A DNA stretch of 64,000 nucleotides from Symbiodinium sp. CCMP2592. Lineage: Eukaryota > Sar > Dinophyceae > Suessiales > Symbiodiniaceae. The position numbers were made by a program, and so were the translations under genes. Shown in pieces: positions 31,195-42,735 of this stretch (the stretch's first letter is position 1; each line of letters starts with the position of its first letter). The notes beneath the pieces were generated by a model that was given only the letters and a program-made list of their open reading frames with translations, ran no database searches and was not told where the DNA came from. The stretch spans positions 1,619,945 through 1,683,944 of the forward strand of contig CAJNDT010003223.1 of assembly GCA_905221615.1 (NCBI GenBank), in the 5' to 3' direction.

Positions 31195-34100
31195 GGGCCC
31201 TGGCAATAATGCCAACAACATCCGGATGGGTGTACCCAACATGATGATGGGCATGGGCCAAGGCGGGACAAGTGGTCAGATGGGTTGTGACTAAAGTTGC
31301 CACCAAAATTGATGTTGAAACGAGTCTTGACGCAGCTCCTTTGCTTGGGAACCCTGTCTTGGCAGGCATGCGAATGCCCATGGGAATGCCCATGATGGGC
31401 ATGCCCATGATGGGCATGATGGGCATGCCCATGAATCCCATGATGGCCATGCCGATGAACCCCATGATGGGCATGGGCATGAACGCCGGCATGGGCATGA
31501 ACCCCGGTATGCCAGGCCAGTGCATGGCACCTATCCAAGCTGACACTGCCAGACTGCACTGCATAGCACTATCCCCGCTCTCTCTACGACTCTACAACTG
31601 ACTAAAGTATGCTCCAGTCTTATGGCGGCCGCGCATGTCTTTGCTTTGTTCCCAACCTCCCAGGCGCCCAGTCGCCGTCGCCGTCCGGACAAGGAGCCGA
31701 CCGCAGTAGCGATCTCATCTGCGGCTTTGGAGGGGGGGACCTCACTTGTTGAGCTTTCCAGCTTGGTCGGGTCGGCAGCACGTGTGATAACAGCCAGTTT
31801 TGCAGCAGGAAGAACTTCTGCTCGTCAGACGCTGTTTCCATGTGCAACTCCAGGTGCTGGGGTGAGTCCTGCAGCTAGCACGGCTGTGGTGCCGCCAAAG
31901 GTCGACACTCAGCCGTGCTCTCGGAGATTGTCAGTTCGTTTACCATTCCCTGCTTGAGTCGATTGCGCTTGAAACCGGAACGCAGCTGAGGCCCATACCA
32001 GAGTCTAAAGTGCTTCCACCGCACCTCCCGCCGGGTGTCGTGCCACCGGGTGTCGTGCCGCCGGGTGTCGTGCACCGCGAGCGAAGCCGCAGTCGAGACG
32101 CCGTGCGGGTACCAGCGAAGGCGCGGCAGGAGACCGGCCAACGACTTTTGGAAGACACCTTTTTGGGATTTCCTTGAGGCTGAGCAGGAGCCCGAGCCAG
32201 CTCGGGAGCCAACGCCTCCTCGAGAGAAGACGCGGCGGCCTAAATCTCTTTGGGAAGAGGGTCCCTCCTTGGGTCCCGACCCGTTGGCCACCTGGGACGT
32301 CCTTGAAGATCTTCAGAACTTGTCCTGCGGGAGGCCTCCCAGATGTCATCTTCACAACACAAAGAAGCCCAACACAAAATGCAAGTTCTGCCAGCCGCCC
32401 GGGCATGATTGTGCGGATGGGTTGGATTCCTTCGTGGCAGGTGCCCAGCGGCGAGTATGAAGACTTGTAAATGCTCCCTTTCCTTTGTTGCCAGGAGATG
32501 GGTGGCAAGTCAAAGCCAGGCCCAGCCCGAATCTGACAAGGCACGGTGTCGCCCTCAAGGAAGCCACTACTTGAGTCCGTGTGCAGTGCCACGGACAGGC
32601 TGACAAAGAAGGCTGGGCTCTCAGCGACACATTCCACTGGACCCAGGATGACCCACATCTCAGCACCGACCATCTTGCGGCCACACTTTTCCCGGCATTT
32701 GTGCCCGCGCTCCTTTGCTGAGGCAAGCACAAGGACGACAAGTCCAAACCCAAGGATGCAGAAAAGGCCCAGGCGCTGCCGCGCTTGGAAGTTTCGTTGC
32801 CGGCACTACACGGCTAGGGTAGCTTGTTGTCCTGACACTGTTCAGCTTGAAGTGAGCAGCTGCCACCTGTGCATTGGACAAGGAAGACGAGGAAGACTAT
32901 TCTCGTCGGACTTTCAAGTGCAGTAGCTTGCTCAAGGACAGCTCCTGTACGTCCTCTTGCATTTGGCTGGTGCAATTGCTGTTTCAGGTCATGGTGGGTG
33001 GTCAGGTCATGTCAATAACATCGGTGGATCCAGCAACACAAGATCGCTCTTATAGTTGTCAGCGACAGCAGCACTATCATGAACACACGGCTGGTGGTCC
33101 TGGGTACCTGCAGCGTAGACGTAGTGGTGGTGGAGGTGATCGTGGTGGCAGCGGTGGTGGTGCTGGATTTTGTGACATGTGTCGTCAGCGGAAAAGACAG
33201 CTGCGTCAGGACCAGATCTTTGGCTCTAGCTACTTCAAGAGCCTCTTAGACATCAGCGATCTCGACCCCTTGACGGAAGAGATCGCTAAGTACGTCGACC
33301 CCTTTGTGCTTGCAGAATTGAAATTGCCAGGGTGCTTTGTGACACGCAGTGTTAGCAGAGTTTGTGTTCCAGCATAGCAGCACCTCCCTGCAAACACCGG
33401 CATGAAATACTCAGCTCGCCCAGGCCGACACCCTCGACGTGTACAACTCGGGGAACAACGTGCATCCTTCCTGCTTCATTTGTCAGGCAGGAACGTGCAA
33501 GCTACCTGTTCCCATGGCCGTTGTCTGCGGTTGTCCTTCGTGTAGCAACACGGGTGTCGGCCTTCGTTGCATCTTGGAGTTCCATAGCTGTGTTCGTACT
33601 GTAAGGTCTATCGCCTCTTCACGCTCCCGCAGTCGGAAGACTTGGATGAGCTTTTGGCACACCTGGATGCGAACCCTTCTGCCAAGGTGCCATGAACCCC
33701 CAAGTCAGGATTTCATTTCTGGTCGCTAAAAGTTTAGAAGACCTTCGTCTATGGCATCAGGTTCGCTGTGCCGCCTTCCTGTACGTTCGCTTTGTGGTGC
33801 CCCTGCCATCTGTGACCGAGTTTCAGAGGTCCGGGCAAGCTTGCATGATCCTGAACTTACGAGGTACCTCCACACAAGCTGTGGGACAAGCTAGACGAGG
33901 CCCTCTTTGACGACCAGGAACTGAAGTATGTTGATGGCGACAAGCAGGCCTGACATGCAAGCCAACACAATTGGTGACGCTTGGCTTGTTGCCGTGATGT
34001 TTCTGTGGTAGGTTACTACCACCATTCGAGAGTATGTGGAGAATCTGCTGGTCAAGGCTTTGCGGCCTTTGTGCTGGTGTTGTTGCCTCCGCACTAGCCT

Positions 34101-37100
34101 CCCAGTTGACATGCACTTCAGGCATCTTGCTCTTGCGTTTCTTCAGACTCCGCATGTGCTTTACATCTTCTGGGCTCCAAAGGACAGATACTACAACACT
34201 CCGCTGCCGAGAATTCCAGTGAAGGCCGGTCCCGGGACCCTGTTAAGGAATTTAACTTAAGACTTAAGTTATCATTGGTTACCATCTATAAGGATTCCTT
34301 TAAGGGACTTATCAAGGTGCCGTTAAGGGTTTAGGGTTTAAGGGGTTCAAATTAAGTTACCATAGTAGGGGTCTATTGTAGATAACTTGGTTTCCTTATT
34401 ATGGTACCTTAAATTAAATCCCTTAACAAGAACCCAGCTGTCTGCTGTTGGCTCCAGGGTCCTCTCTCCCACTGCAGTCACGCAGTGGATGTCAGGTCTT
34501 TGGGTTTATCAGACTCCGAGGGGACTTCGCTTCCGTGTTGCGGTATGCAGAGTGTGCTCACCCTACACCCTTAACTTAACCCTAAACCCCACACCCTAAA
34601 CCCTACACTCTAAACCCTACACCCTAAACCCTCAACCCGACACCCTTAGCGCTAGCTGCCCCGCAGCTTTTCCGAGGTTCGGCAGCATTTGGAGAAGGAG
34701 CTTGCTCCCCTCTCACAGCCTGGGCCTTACATCAGAGAGGCCAAGACCCAAGACTTCGGTAGGATGACTTCGAAGGCAAGGAGATGTCACATACCATTTA
34801 ACTTATTCCATAATATGCATGAGATATGAGATTTGGGATGCTAGCCGCTACATTCTGTGCGTTCCATAGCATATTTTTGTATGAGATGTTGGATATCGCC
34901 TATTATCAGTCCCGGACCTTCGCAGACTTCCAGGTTTCGCAAGCGCATGGCTGCGGTCCAGAGGGAACTGCCTCCAAAGAAGGTCCGGTGGTGCGGTTTC
35001 AGGGCCCAGGAGCCTGGCGCTGCAACGACTCGACCTTGCATTTTCACGGCTCCCGAATCCCTAAAACCCTAAACCCTAAATCCTAAACCCTAAATCTTAA
35101 AACATAGATCCAAAACCCTAAATCCTAAACCCTAAGTCCGAAAACCCTAAATCCTAAGCCCTAAATCTTAAAGTCTAGGATTGAGGTCCCAGGTTCCAGG
35201 TCTGAAGAGAGTGCTGCATCGGAGGTTGCCGGCACAGCCGTGGAAGTTTACGTAGATGGCAACTGGCTGCCCGGCCACATCAAGAGCTACGTAGGCGCGG
35301 CGCGATGGGAGACGGACAGACTTCTACGGGTCTTTTAACCGAAATCTTGGAGTTCAAAGGGCCTTATCAAAGCAGAAGAAAGCAGAACTCGAAGCCTTGA
35401 TTTAAAGGTCTTCGTGGATGCAGGAAAAGTAGAGAATCCGGAGCCTTGAAGGGCTTCAACAAAGCGGACAAAATCGAAGGGTTGGTCAAGTGTAGGAAGG
35501 CCATCGGTCGGGAAGAAGTGGTCAGAGTACGAATTCCAGCACTGAGGTGCCGGGTTGGTGTAATGTAGGAGCCAAAATAAACGCTATTCTAATTGTTAAG
35601 GCCCCCACATTATTGAGTTCAGGCTTCAAGGGCGAGCCAGACTTCCCAGGCTTGAGTGATCATGCCTTCTCGGCATGACACCTGAGTTTCCTCGAGGATT
35701 GGCACTCATCCCTTCTTGCATCCTTGATTCTGGACCCGGTTCTCTTTTTGTTGTTGCGCACCCGGGTGAAATTCGGTGACACGTTCCGGGGAGGCCGCCA
35801 ATGCTAGCAAAGATCGCGTCTTCAGCAGGGTTGTTGATATCATATTTAGCACAGAGTCGACATCCGTTTCAAGGCCAGTCATTGTGAGTTTAGGGTTTCT
35901 TGCATCTCATGTCTGCATTTTTTCGGATTTGATCCATCACATTTTGGGGTTTGAGGTATTGCAGGCCACAGACTTTGTATTGTCCTGTCCCTCCCACAAT
36001 CTCTTTTTGTTCAGCCCATTGTAAGTTGGGGCCCTGCCCCTTAAAGGAGTCCAGAGAAGCTAGCCACTGGTTGGTGAGTGACAAGTTTTCTTTCGGACTG
36101 ATCAAGAAGCGAAGAAGCCAGCCAGTGACGGTGACAGCCCTTCATCCCTGGCGACGCAAAATACCGAAGCCGAATCCCAAATATGGGGAGGGTTCCTCTA
36201 CTCGTGCCGCAAGGCCAGCACAAGCGCAAAGTGAGTATTCAACTTGACGATGGCGCGATGGTACAGTCCCACTTGGGAAAGGCCGGGAATGCGACAGGTG
36301 CAGCAACCAGAAGGGTCAAATAGTGGCACGTTGAAGTGTATCATCTCACTTCATGTGGTCACGGCAGGACTAGAATGACTAGAAGCCATGACACACGTTT
36401 TTTCCAGTCCGGAGACCACAGTCAGCAGCTGGCACTATGGCCTCAGCCTGCGATCCTGATTCCAAGGAAAGGCTTTGGAACCAGATCGGAATCCAGAGCT
36501 GCAGCAATTCGTAATCTCAGATTGTTACGATGAATCAATGGCTTGGGTTTTCTCGAATATCATCGCCTCGCACCGCTCCGATGAACCGCTGATGAGATGT
36601 TGGACATCCTTCGGCAGCTTAGTCCCGCGACCCACGACTTTCCCTGGCTTCAGGTTGTGCTGAGAGATGAGGAAGTATCTGACAAAGACAAGGAGAAAGA
36701 CAAGGACGACAAAGAAGAGAAAGATGAGGCTGTGGTCGTCACATGGCACGGCACGAGGAAATGGGTCCTGGTATTTCTACTAAGCAGGGCTGCCCAGGCC
36801 TAGGCCCCATGCCACGGATCTGCAGAGCTGTTGTCGGGTCGTGTTGGTGGAGACCCTGGTGGCTGGTGGGGTCCACACCAGGGACTGCCCTGGAGGGGTT
36901 TGCAAGTCGATACTCGTACGTCGCAGCGTATGTCGTGCATCCAGATCCAGTAAGCTACACGTAGGTAGAAACTGTCACGCTTTCACGATCCGACCGATCC
37001 TTCCTGGAAGAACAAGGACGAGAAGAAGGAGGGCGATGAAGAGGAGAAGACAAAGGACGAAGCACCTTTGACCTTGAATCTTAAGGGCGAAGCAGTCTCT

Positions 37101-37520
37101 TGGGGCCGTCACGGCCCCAAGGGCACCATGCCGAGTAGAAAAGCCCACCCTGGACATTTAAAGGCGGGTTTCCTCTCACGTCTGGCGCCACAGACCTTGG
37201 ATGATTCATACGTGGTAACTCCGACAAAGGACCACGACCAGAGAAAGAAAAAGAAAGACAAGAAGGCGGCCCGCGTAGTCCGAGAAGCTGTTTCAGACTG
37301 TTCCATTGCGCTGGCAAAATAACCGATAACCTTGGCTGTCGGAAGGACGACCGGGACAGCAGTCGCAGCAGAAGTCGTAGCCGCAGCAGACATCGCCCAG
37401 TGCTCAGCATCGCGGTCTCAGCCCACTGCTGCGGAAGGTCGCTGAGGACAGAACTTTACGCCTTGCTCTGACTGTGTTCAGGTAGTCGTAGCCGCAGCCG
37501 CAGACGTGGGAAGCCCTGCG
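31195..37520 (+). CDS. PRP38-like pre-mRNA splicing factor with Met/Pro-rich N-part and RS tail
   Basis: PRP38 proteins belong to the spliceosome and help its activation in the nucleus. The PRP38 domain appears in order on the + strand: 33213-33295 QIFGSSYFKSLLDI then LTEEIAKYVD; about 33440-33485 YNSGNNVHPSCFICQ; 33601-33660 YRLFTLPQSEDLDELLAHLD; 33761-33802 VRCAAFLYVRFVVP; about 33860-33925 PHKLWDKLDEALFDDQELK; 34021-34055 TTIREYVENLL; 34187-34222 RYYNTPLPRIPV. Upstream, 31195-31535 encodes Met/Gly/Pro repeats (MGMPMMGMPMMG) and 32018-32310 a Pro/Val repeat (PPGVV three times) with RSRSR; both may be its N-terminus. Downstream, charged Lys/Asp/Glu stretches (36.66-36.73, 37.01-37.07) lead to RS repeats at 37362-37395 and 37485-37510. 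About 35226-35300 (AVEVYVDGNWLPGHIKSY) looks like a small Tudor-like exon. Exon joins were not resolved. The gene lies inside a topoisomerase II intron. Confidence 0.7.
34242..34427. mobile_element. Foldback element with GTTAAGGAATTTAACTT-type ends
   Basis: About 186 bp, AT-rich, with imperfect inverted ends: left GTTAAGGAATTTAACTTAAG, right the complement of GTTAAGGGATTTAATTTAAG. It contains AAGGGTTTAGGGTTTAAGGGG, a telomere-like motif, near 34325. It lies directly after the last PRP38-domain exon. Confidence 0.6.
34562..34651. repeat. Degenerate CCCTAAA (telomere-like) array
   Basis: About ten imperfect copies of CCCTAAA/CCCTACA. CCCTAAA is the plant- and dinoflagellate-type telomere unit. 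It is interstitial and degenerate, inside the PRP38-like gene region. Confidence 0.8.
35051..35171. repeat. Degenerate CCCTAAA/TCCTAAA array
   Basis: A second interstitial array of cctaaaccctaaatcctaaaccc units with drift to cctaaatctta. Same strand orientation as the 34.56-kb array. Confidence 0.8.
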
Positions 37521-38729
37521 GGAGCGGATTGTTGGAGAACCGGTCTGGGTCTCGGCGCAGCTTCCAAGGTCGCGGTAGCTCTCCAGATTGGGCGCGCTAC
37601 AAGGCCAGAGGAAATAGACTCAATAGATCTACGAGACAGAGCATCTGGAAAGTCACTGACAGGGCTCCATGGATCCCAGCGAGATAGAGAGGCTGCGAGA
37701 AAAAGCTAGAGAAGAGGCACGAACGGGACTGCTTCAGGGGTGTGCTTACTGGCAGCCGGCCCAAGCCAGGCAGTGGTCGGTGTGGGCAAGGCCTACTCCA
37801 AGAGACCAACCACTGTCGAGGGTGAGATGTGGCGGGGAAGCGGGCCGATCGCTGAGTGACCATCATCTTCAGTCCTCCGTTCTCTATCGTTCTCTGGCCT
37901 TAGTCACTTCCAATACCTGTTACGAGTATTTGTAATGAGGTCCGAAGGGCGCGTCTCCATGCTCGGCGGCTCTCACAGCTATAGTGGAGGCCTCAGTCAC
38001 TGCTGCACCGGGTCGATGCCCAGGCTGTTGCATGTGCAGCATGAGCAGAGCAAGATTGCTTCCCGTAGAATCCCGTAGAGCCTTGCTTGCTTTCACTGCT
38101 GACAAACAGCCTTCTTGTCTCTAGCTAGCCTGGAGGCAAATCTAACAGAAATGCTCCACATCAATAGTCCCATAGAGCAGTGCTGGTCACGCTTCATCTT
38201 GCCCTTGCCAGGCTCGACCCGATCTTCCGGCGCAAAGGGTCCCTCTGACACTGAGATCAGGAGCAGGATCTCACGTGAAGAGGAAGAGGTGCGGTTTCCA
38301 CATGCTGGTGCCCTTTCCCCAGAATTCCTCACACCAAAAACCTGCATGTCGAAGGAGCACAAGAGGCGAATGCGAGAGATCTATGAGAAGTACGGCTCTG
38401 TGTCTGCCCCTCGCGGATCTCATACGGCAGGAACCAAAGCATCAATCTCCAACTTCCAAATGCCTGAGGTCAAAAGCGACATCCGGTAACACGGGGACAC
38501 AGCGCTCCTCAGAGATTGACCAGCCAGACGTGCTCCGCTTGGGCTGACCTTGTGCCGCGTGAAAAAGATTTGATTCTTTGTTGGAAGAACCTCACCATAC
38601 CTCACCTCTGTCACGATAGTCTGTGCCGGATCAGAGACCCTGCACGGCCATGGCTTGATTTTCACGGCAAGCACGAAGGATCAGGGCCATGGGTGCTTTG
38701 CGCTCCACTCGCCACATCTTGCCAGGATC

Positions 38730-40570
38730 TGGGTCTTCAGAAGCGCCTCTTCGGAATACCGAAGCTCGAGGACGCCTGTCTGCAACTGCTTGGAGTTGCT
38801 TTGCTTTGCTCCGTTTGGCAGCAGGATGCGAACAAGGCCGGCACCAAGCAGTCTCGGGACTGCACTCTCATCATCACGGAAGGAGATTCGGCCAAGGCGG
38901 GGGTCTCTCATAGCAGAGGTGAAAGGAGTATCTGCCTCCTTCAGCGGCCAGCCAGGCTCTGGCAGTGGCCGGCTTGAGCATCGTAGGCGAGGGCTCCGCT
39001 GGATTGCTTTCATTTCGCAGAGCTGCGCTGCCCAAGCTTTCGACGCTTCTCTGCCCTCACGAGGCCGGGATCACTACGGGGTGTTCCCACTCAGAGGAAA
39101 GCTAAGGCACCTTCTGCTCACCAGATTGCTGCGCTGCTTCCTGCCGCTTTGCTGGTAGAGTCTCGCAGCTTTCTTCAGTGAGCCTGGCGGCAGGAACGTC
39201 AGGGAACTGACGGAGAAGCAGATGATGGATAACAAGGTTCTGATCTATCGTTCCTTCTCTGAGGAAGCTGCTTTGCACTTGACTCGCATGCTGAGGAGAT
39301 TGAGGCTCTGATGAAGATCATGGCCTTCGACGTATCCAAGAAGTACCAGGCCGCAGCAAAAGCCCCTTCTGCTCAAGTCGAAGGTGACAGCTACAGTTGA
39401 ATCTTAAGTCAGCTGTCATGTATTGTGCTGGGCACACCAGGATGCAAGCAGCTTGCGGTACGGCTCCTTGATGATTATGACGGACCAGGCCCCCGCCCCT
39501 TTCATCTCGCGTGCAGATGAGTCAGCCAGGAAAGGCAGTGGAAATTGCAGGACTTCGACGGATCCCACATCAAGGGCCTCGTCATCAACTTCATAGAGCA
39601 CTGGTTCCCTGGCCTGGCCTGGCCTACTCGCCTCGATGTAATTTTTCCCGTGCCCTTGATTTGACTCAGGTTTCCTGGCCTCCTGCAGTGTGAAGGCTTT
39701 CTGCGCGAGTTCGTGACACCAATCGTTAAGGCTGGGACTAGTCACAGGTCTCAAGAAGCAGTTCTTTGCAGAGTGCCTGCAGGTCAGCAGGGGTGATGAA
39801 GTGGTCACCTTCTTCACGGTGTCTTGTTTTGATATGGATGCCTTCTGAGGCTTAAGCCCTACAGTTGAATAATCACTGATGGATCGCAAGGTGGCTGAGT
39901 ACGAAGCCTGGAAACAGGCTAACAACGGTGGCACGGGGTGACTCCGGCTGGTTTGGAGTGTTTTGTATCAGCCACAGCGATTCCGTGGCCTTACAGCTCG
40001 GCCTGAAATCGAGGCTTGCAGAAGCCTTGCTTCAGGTGGGCTTGCAAGTACTACAAGGGGCTCGGAACCAGCACTTCTGCAGAGGCGGAAGCAGTTTCAT
40101 GCACCCTTTCAAAGTTCTTTCGGGTTTGAGCTCTTGCTTTTTCAGGCAGCGGTCGTGGAGTTTAGATCATAAATCATAGCAGGCTCGAGAAGAAACAGGT
40201 CTCTTTAACTTCAACGAGGCTCGGGAGTACTTCTCTGACCTGGAGCAGCACGAGCTGACCTTCCTGGCCAGTGAGAAGGCAGCTGCCTCTGAAAATCAGG
40301 GTGGCAGTCATGACGTTGCTACTTGGAGGTTCATGGGTAGTTGTTATAAGTAGGGTTATAAGTATGTAGGGTAATTATACTTATAACCCATACTAGGGGA
40401 CTTTTAAGCCCACTTAAAACTACTCATGAACCTCCAAGTACAGTCATACTGGTGAGATCTTATGACCAAGTACGCCCTTGGTGATTTCTAGCTGCTGCAG
40501 GATCACGACCTTGTTGAGATGGCCTTCCATCCCAGGAAGGCTGATGCACGCAAGGAGCCTTCCGTAACCC
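38730..40570 (+). CDS. DNA topoisomerase II, exon block 3 (TOPRIM and start of DNA-binding core)
   Basis: Carries the metal-binding TOPRIM fold that helps cleave DNA. 38750-38770 FGIPKLE, a 54-bp intron, then 38825-38905 DANKAGTKQSRDCTLIITEGDSAKA with the catalytic Glu; 38963-38985 VAGLSIVG; 39063-39108 RGRDHYGVFPLRGKL; 39198-39237 NVRELTEKQMMDNK; 39310-39350 LMKIMAFDVSKKY; 39448-39486 LRYGSLMIMTDQ; 39553-39612 DFDGSHIKGLVINFIEHWFP (the DxD metal site); 39668-39730 FPGLLQCEGFLREFVTPIVK; 39889-39930 VAEYEAWKQANNGG; 40039-40072 WACKYYKGLGT; 40215-40275 AREYFSDLEQHELTFL; 40503-40560 DLVEMAFHPRKADARKE. All family landmarks are present without frame damage inside exons, so the gene looks functional. 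The intron at 38771-38824 reads GA...AG. Confidence 0.9.
38771..38824 (+). other. Short 54-bp intron with GA-AG ends
   Basis: The conserved topoisomerase run KLE|DANKAG is split exactly at CTCGAG|GACGCC...GGCAGCAG|GATGCG, in phase 0. The donor is therefore GA, a variant known in dinoflagellates beside GT and GC. GACGC at the donor side resembles GATGC after the acceptor. Confidence 0.7.
40320..40440. mobile_element. MITE-like foldback element, GCTTGGAGGTTCATGGG family
   Basis: 121 bp with ends TACTTGGAGGTTCATGGGTAG and its complement (one mismatch), related to the 30244-30325 copy but with a different, AT-rich interior. It lies in a topoisomerase II intron. Confidence 0.85.
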
Positions 40571-40795
40571 ATCGTGACCCTGATAGGGTGTCTTTCTCTA
40601 CGACAGTGTGAGTAGGTTCCGTGCAGGTGCAGTCTCAGAAGATTGGGGAACGCTGGCAGCCCGTGGCCCACAGCCAAGAAACCCACCGAGCTTTTCCGTC
40701 CCGAGCAACTCACAGCACTCTGCGAGGAATGTACCTTTGCCAGACACTGACAAACCAACGAAACAGTCAAAGCTGACAACGCTGCCATTGTGCCC

Positions 40796-42735
40796 ATGCT
40801 TGCTGCAGATGGCCTCGGCAGTGTATTCCAGCGATTAGCACAGACGCAGCCCAAAGCTCCAGCTGTGCTGGACAGAACTGGCGTCTGGAATTACGCGCAG
40901 TTATGGGATTCTGCGGGGCGCATATCCTGCTTCTTCGCAGAGAGAGGTTTGAAAGCCTCGCCTTCGACAGAATTCGCCCCACGACCCATTGCGATTTTCC
41001 TGCGGCAGGGTCGGGAGTGGTATGCTACTTGCATTGCAGCCTGGATCTTGGGCATCCCCGTCGTTGCATTAAGCAGCGATCTTCCAAGTGGACAGGCCGA
41101 AGCTGAGCGGGCCAAGCGGGTCGCCAGCGAGCTGAAACCGCTGGCGCTGGTCTCGGACGACTCGGCGTTTGAAGTGCCATGCCTGCCGGAGGACTGCTTG
41201 CGCCTCTCGCTGGAAGAGGTGCGCAGCGCCATATCAAGCTGTAATGGGCGGAAGCCCGCAGCGTGTGCGTCTTCGGAATCTGTACTTTGCTACGTCTACA
41301 CCGGGGGTACGACACGGCACAGCAAATGTGTTGCGGTAACCCATGCAATGGCATTATGGGAGATCCAGCAGTACAAGACGGCCCTGGGTGGCCTGGCGAG
41401 CGAAGGCGACAGGATGCTGCAGTACTCGTCTGCGTACTGGGGTGCCGCCATCTTTGGCCAAGCAGACCTGGCCCTGGCTTTCGGCGCATGCAACGTAATC
41501 ATCCGAGCGAGCGCCCCGGAGGAGATTGCGGCCATTTGTGCGGAGCATCAAATTTCAGTGCTGGGCATTGTGCCATCGCAACTGCGAGGGGCATGGCCCG
41601 GTGGACCAAGCACGAGACCAAGAAGCTTGCGAGTGCTTATCGCATGGGCTGAGAAGATTCAACCCAAGCTAGCTAAAGAATGGCTTCAACACCTGCCTGT
41701 CATCGAGATACTGATTGCCTCTGAGTACTGGCTTTGCCTCTCCTCGGTTGGATGTCGGACGTGGAAGGATCCGGATGACGGCATGGAGCGTCATGTTCTG
41801 GACCCTCTACCCGACCTCGACATCAAGCTGCTGAAGGAAAATGGTTCGGAGGCAGAGGCCGGGGAGAGTGGCGAAATGTTCTTGGCAGGCCCGACGGTAT
41901 TTGCTGGCTACGTGGGGGCAGACGGCCGCATCAGCTGCCCAAACTTTCGGTACCTCGACGCCAAACGGTACTATGGAACCCGCGACCGACTCAAGCGTGT
42001 TCCTGGGGGTCGTGGTCTTGTATATCTCGGACGAACCGACTCTTTGGCAAAGGCTGGCGGTGCATGGCAAGATCTTGAAGCAGTCGAGGCTGCAGCCACA
42101 GAAGTGTCTCAGCAAGCACTGGCAGCCATGAAGGCACTGAATCAGGTGGCAGGTTCAGATGAGTCTTACCAGTTTTGTGTATGGTAGACAACCACGGACA
42201 AAGTTAGGGAACCCCCTCATTTCAGTCTTGCCATCTGGCCCAACATTCCTTCTCAGGTTACATGTTGAATGCAGACTTCAACACGGGGCTTCAAGTCAAT
42301 ACACTAGTCACCCAGGTTCCAGGCGTGTCAGCGGCTGCGCTTGTTGCCTGTGATGGCAGTACCGATGCCTACCTGGTCCTGGAAGACATGCGTGATGGAG
42401 CTGGAAGAGCTCGGGAAGGTCCACCACTTACCGCTGTGCTGGACAACGTAATGCAAAAACTGAAGCCTGCTGCCGGCAACTCGAGACCTCACATTTGGGC
42501 ACGGCTGCCCCTGCACCCAGCTACGAGCAAAGTGAATCGGCAAGTGCTCCTTGCGCAGCGGAGTGAAGCCACTGCGCGGGAGACGAACTGGCACGAGAGG
42601 CTCCACAGCCTCCAGCGCCGAATGCTAAGGGGCTACGCAGCATGGCACGTTTTATTCGGCATCTTGATGCTCCTCAGAGCTTCTGTGGAGACACCGGCTC
42701 CGACGCCGACTCTTTTGCAAGGGCCTTGGCCGTAA
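40796..42735 (+). CDS. AMP-binding adenylation enzyme (NRPS-like A domain)
   Basis: Activates a carboxylic or amino acid as an acyl adenylate. From the ATG at 40796 one long exon runs to 42152. A 104-bp GT-AG intron (42153-42256) follows, then an exon to the TAA at 42735; the join NQVA|GYMLNADF keeps the frame. Visible core motifs: A3 VLCYVYTGGTTRHSK (usual YTSGTTGxPK, here with a changed P-loop); A4/A5-like region LQYSSAYWGAAIFGQ and EILIASEYW; A7 RYYGTRDRLKRV; A8 LVYLGRTDSLAK; A10 LPLHPATSKVNRQVLL, with the catalytic Lys. The C-terminal 60 residues (RMLRGYAAWHVLFGILMLL) are partly hydrophobic. Substrate unknown. It lies between topoisomerase blocks 3 and 4 and upstream of NRPS-like carrier and condensation exons, so it may be the first part of one NRPS gene. 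Confidence 0.8.
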
